Below are positions 63,601-64,000 of a stretch of DNA of 64,000 bases, piece after piece; position 1 is the first letter of the stretch, and each line of letters starts with the position of its first letter. The notes beneath the pieces are model-generated. The model saw only the letters and a program-made list of their open reading frames with translations, was not told the origin of the DNA and searched no databases. The stretch lies in NCBI RefSeq assembly GCF_047654785.1, contig NZ_JASGKQ010000003.1, positions 1,178,001 through 1,242,000 of the forward strand, in the 5' to 3' direction. The translations under genes were made by a program, and so were the position numbers. Source of the DNA: Pelomonas sp047654785. GTDB lineage: Bacteria; Pseudomonadota; Gammaproteobacteria; Burkholderiales; Burkholderiaceae_C.

Positions 63601-64000
63601 ACGGTGAACGCGCCGGTGGGCAGGGTCACGTCGTAGTCGGACGGGTCAACGCCGTTCCAGTTCAGCGTGAAGATGCTGGGCGTGCTGGCGTAGGCGTAGC
63701 TGCCGGCGTTCGTGGTGGAGGAGATCGCGGAGCCCCAGCTGACCGACAGGCAGCCCGAGCAGCCGGTGAGGCTCAGGCCCGACAGTGAGGGCAGCACGGT
63801 GTCGCCGTAGGTCATGCCCAGTGCGCTGGGCAGGGTCAGCGTGAGCGAGGTGGTGGTGGGTGGCGTCCAGGCCGCCTTGTGGAGCGGGTAGCCGTCATTG
63901 AGCGTGCTCTTGTGCAGCCAGGGGCCGGTGGCGCTGAAATCCCAGTTCGCGCCGGTGAACGTGGCCGGGTCCGTCATCTGGGCGGTGGTGCGCGAGCCGC
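60654..64000 (-). CDS. Two-partner secretion adhesin (TpsA) with MBG/YDG repeats, C-terminal part
   Basis: The frame is open to the right edge, so the N-terminal TPS secretion domain lies outside. The visible ~1115 residues start with a GLUG-like TTAQMTDPATFTGANWDFSA and then hold a tandem array of about 86-residue MBG/YDG modules, each with a RAYDGT-like motif and a GNYTL-like motif. Four start points are spaced exactly 258 bases apart (about 61785, 62043, 62301, 62559), with more diverged modules of about 237-267 bases towards 63545. The C-terminus ends in a unique domain (SLAEIVNGGVRLPTGVDQLL). Such proteins are exported by TpsB and mediate adhesion or aggregation. Confidence 0.85.
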   Translation of the reverse strand, partial: GSRTTAQMTDPATFTGANWDFSATGPWLHKSTLNDGYPLHKAAWTPPTTTSLTLTLPSALGMTYGDTVLPSLSGLSLTGCSGCLSVSWGSAISSTTNAGSYAYASTPSIFTLNWNGVDPSDYDVTLPTGAFTVNPRPLTLAVNSGATRAYNGSALAAAGLFNVTGTVNGDSVSLGGQATLDSLHAGTRSVSSIGGLTLNNTNYTLGSTLPTGTVEVSKAAVTAALSVATRAYDGTTGATVTATATGGAVVDSLSFTGVTGVLDSPDAGSRTASVDVAGLAVTGSGLPSDYDFTPLTGQPVAATVTPKALTITGFTVGAKVYDGTSTGSATGGTLSGLVGSETLVFTPTATFTSANAGATAQVGATLADGTNGGKAGNYSVTLAADGTAITPRVVQAGKTYDGTSAFAGTDLVVQNLVAGDTVTATGSGTLSGAGVGTQTLASAGTLALSNGNYTLNGSSYLVLPRPVALTTVAGASRVYDATTDAGHALLKITNIVGSESVALSGTGTLAASGVGSQALVGVTGLTLTGAHAGNYTLVGSTPTGNVTITARPVSVAVVAGASRAYDGTALAGLELLQIGNLLPGDDVAVGGGATLASPNVGTQALTGLTALTLTGTAAGNYTLAGNTPSGSVTITARPVSVSVLPGASRVYDGTALAGVNLLQIGNLVAGDNVAVAGNATLASANAGTQAITDFSGLALTGTAAGNYTLTGSTPTGNVTITARPVTVSAIAGASRAYDGTAVAGLDLLQLSGVLPGEQASLTGSAALAGKGVGTQALSAGTLGLSNANYALAGSPTGSVLITPRVLQLSFTVADKVFDGTLAASVQATDDRIAGDQLALDYSAAFADTVAGSGKPVALTGLALGGADAGNYQLAGGAGQGLTGNLLHRPLTYTLASAEPGKLYTANGTDLVTPAQLDQLVLQSWANTVAGTEPGALAYTIWKDGQQVDAIRNAGVYEIRAQFAAQDAHYAIADSGNTVLQITVQDNAVKAVVAQAVRTLPAVPALTEAALPGDATGPVAGLAPNVVAMPQALAGAFEQGAALALVSAPRGGEASTGVTLTQARAMLKPGAGAATGTPPDVRVPLSRNSLAEIVNGGVRLPTGVDQLLFVVQAEE
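61780..62820 (-). repeat. Tandem 258-bp MBG/YDG coding repeats
   Basis: The minus-strand segment coding RAYDGT-type motifs recurs with 258-base period at about 61785, 62043, 62301 and 62559, then with a 237-base step at 62796. The 61785-62559 units keep long stretches of near-identical bases, which implies recent duplication or gene conversion and makes unit number prone to change. Confidence 0.75.

Overview
The window is very GC-rich, densely coded DNA with GTG and TTG starts and many ATGA stop/start overlaps. The kynBUA cluster, a fused glucokinase-HexR regulator, a PEP-CTERM protein and Burkholderiales-style intergenic repeats all point to a betaproteobacterium of the Roseateles / Mitsuaria / Rubrivivax group (order Burkholderiales). 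The genus is inferred from gene content and style; no search was run. No rRNA, tRNA, CRISPR array, transposase or integrase was seen.

Layout. 1-2.7 kb: end of a drug-efflux outer-membrane factor, an EmrA-type adaptor and a small EF-hand protein. 2.6-8.5 kb (minus strand): the tryptophan-to-anthranilate operon kynB-kynU-kynA, followed by an aminopeptidase P and an L-2-hydroxyglutarate-oxidase-like flavoprotein. 8.6-10.7 kb: a periplasmic binding-like protein and glutaryl-CoA dehydrogenase. 10.7-12.4 kb: a DUF1778/GNAT toxin-antitoxin pair and a glutaminyl cyclase.

12.4-58.8 kb is a large alpha-glucan utilisation region. It holds a glucokinase-HexR fusion, a second glucokinase, a TonB-dependent receptor, a flavin-dependent halogenase-like protein, a GH13-GH32 fusion enzyme, a maltose ABC operon (malK-malE-malF-malG-GH13-aldo/keto reductase), glgP-glgB-glgX-malQ, two secreted amylases, two type I pullulanases, a PEP-CTERM protein and a transglutaminase/TPR lipoprotein. 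The inferred flow is as follows. Secreted pullulanases and amylases debranch and cut starch or glycogen. Oligomers cross the outer membrane through the TonB receptor, are trimmed in the periplasm and enter through MalEFGK. They are then turned into glucose-1-phosphate and glucose by GlgP, GlgX and MalQ and phosphorylated by two glucokinases. A 15-bp palindrome of the form TGTAGTTTTRCTACA lies before nearly every transcription unit of this system, including the hexR fusion itself. It is the best sign of a single local regulon.

The starch region is interrupted at 40.3-45.5 kb by an accessory islet: a RibD/DHFR-like protein, a GMC oxidoreductase, secreted unknowns and a broken toxin-antitoxin fusion. 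A diverged 60-bp copy of the 3' end of malQ at 44.07 kb marks the far side of part of this islet. 51.8-53 kb holds more decayed accessory genes. The right end (58.8-64 kb) is a two-partner secretion locus: a TpsB transporter and the C-terminal part of a giant adhesin with repeated MBG/YDG domains that runs off the window.

Most unusual items: the GH13-GH32 two-enzyme fusion next to a halogenase and a TonB receptor; the operator network; two copies of a structured repeat inside the maltose operon, one of which abuts and apparently destroys the ATG of malE; and the duplicated malQ tail.
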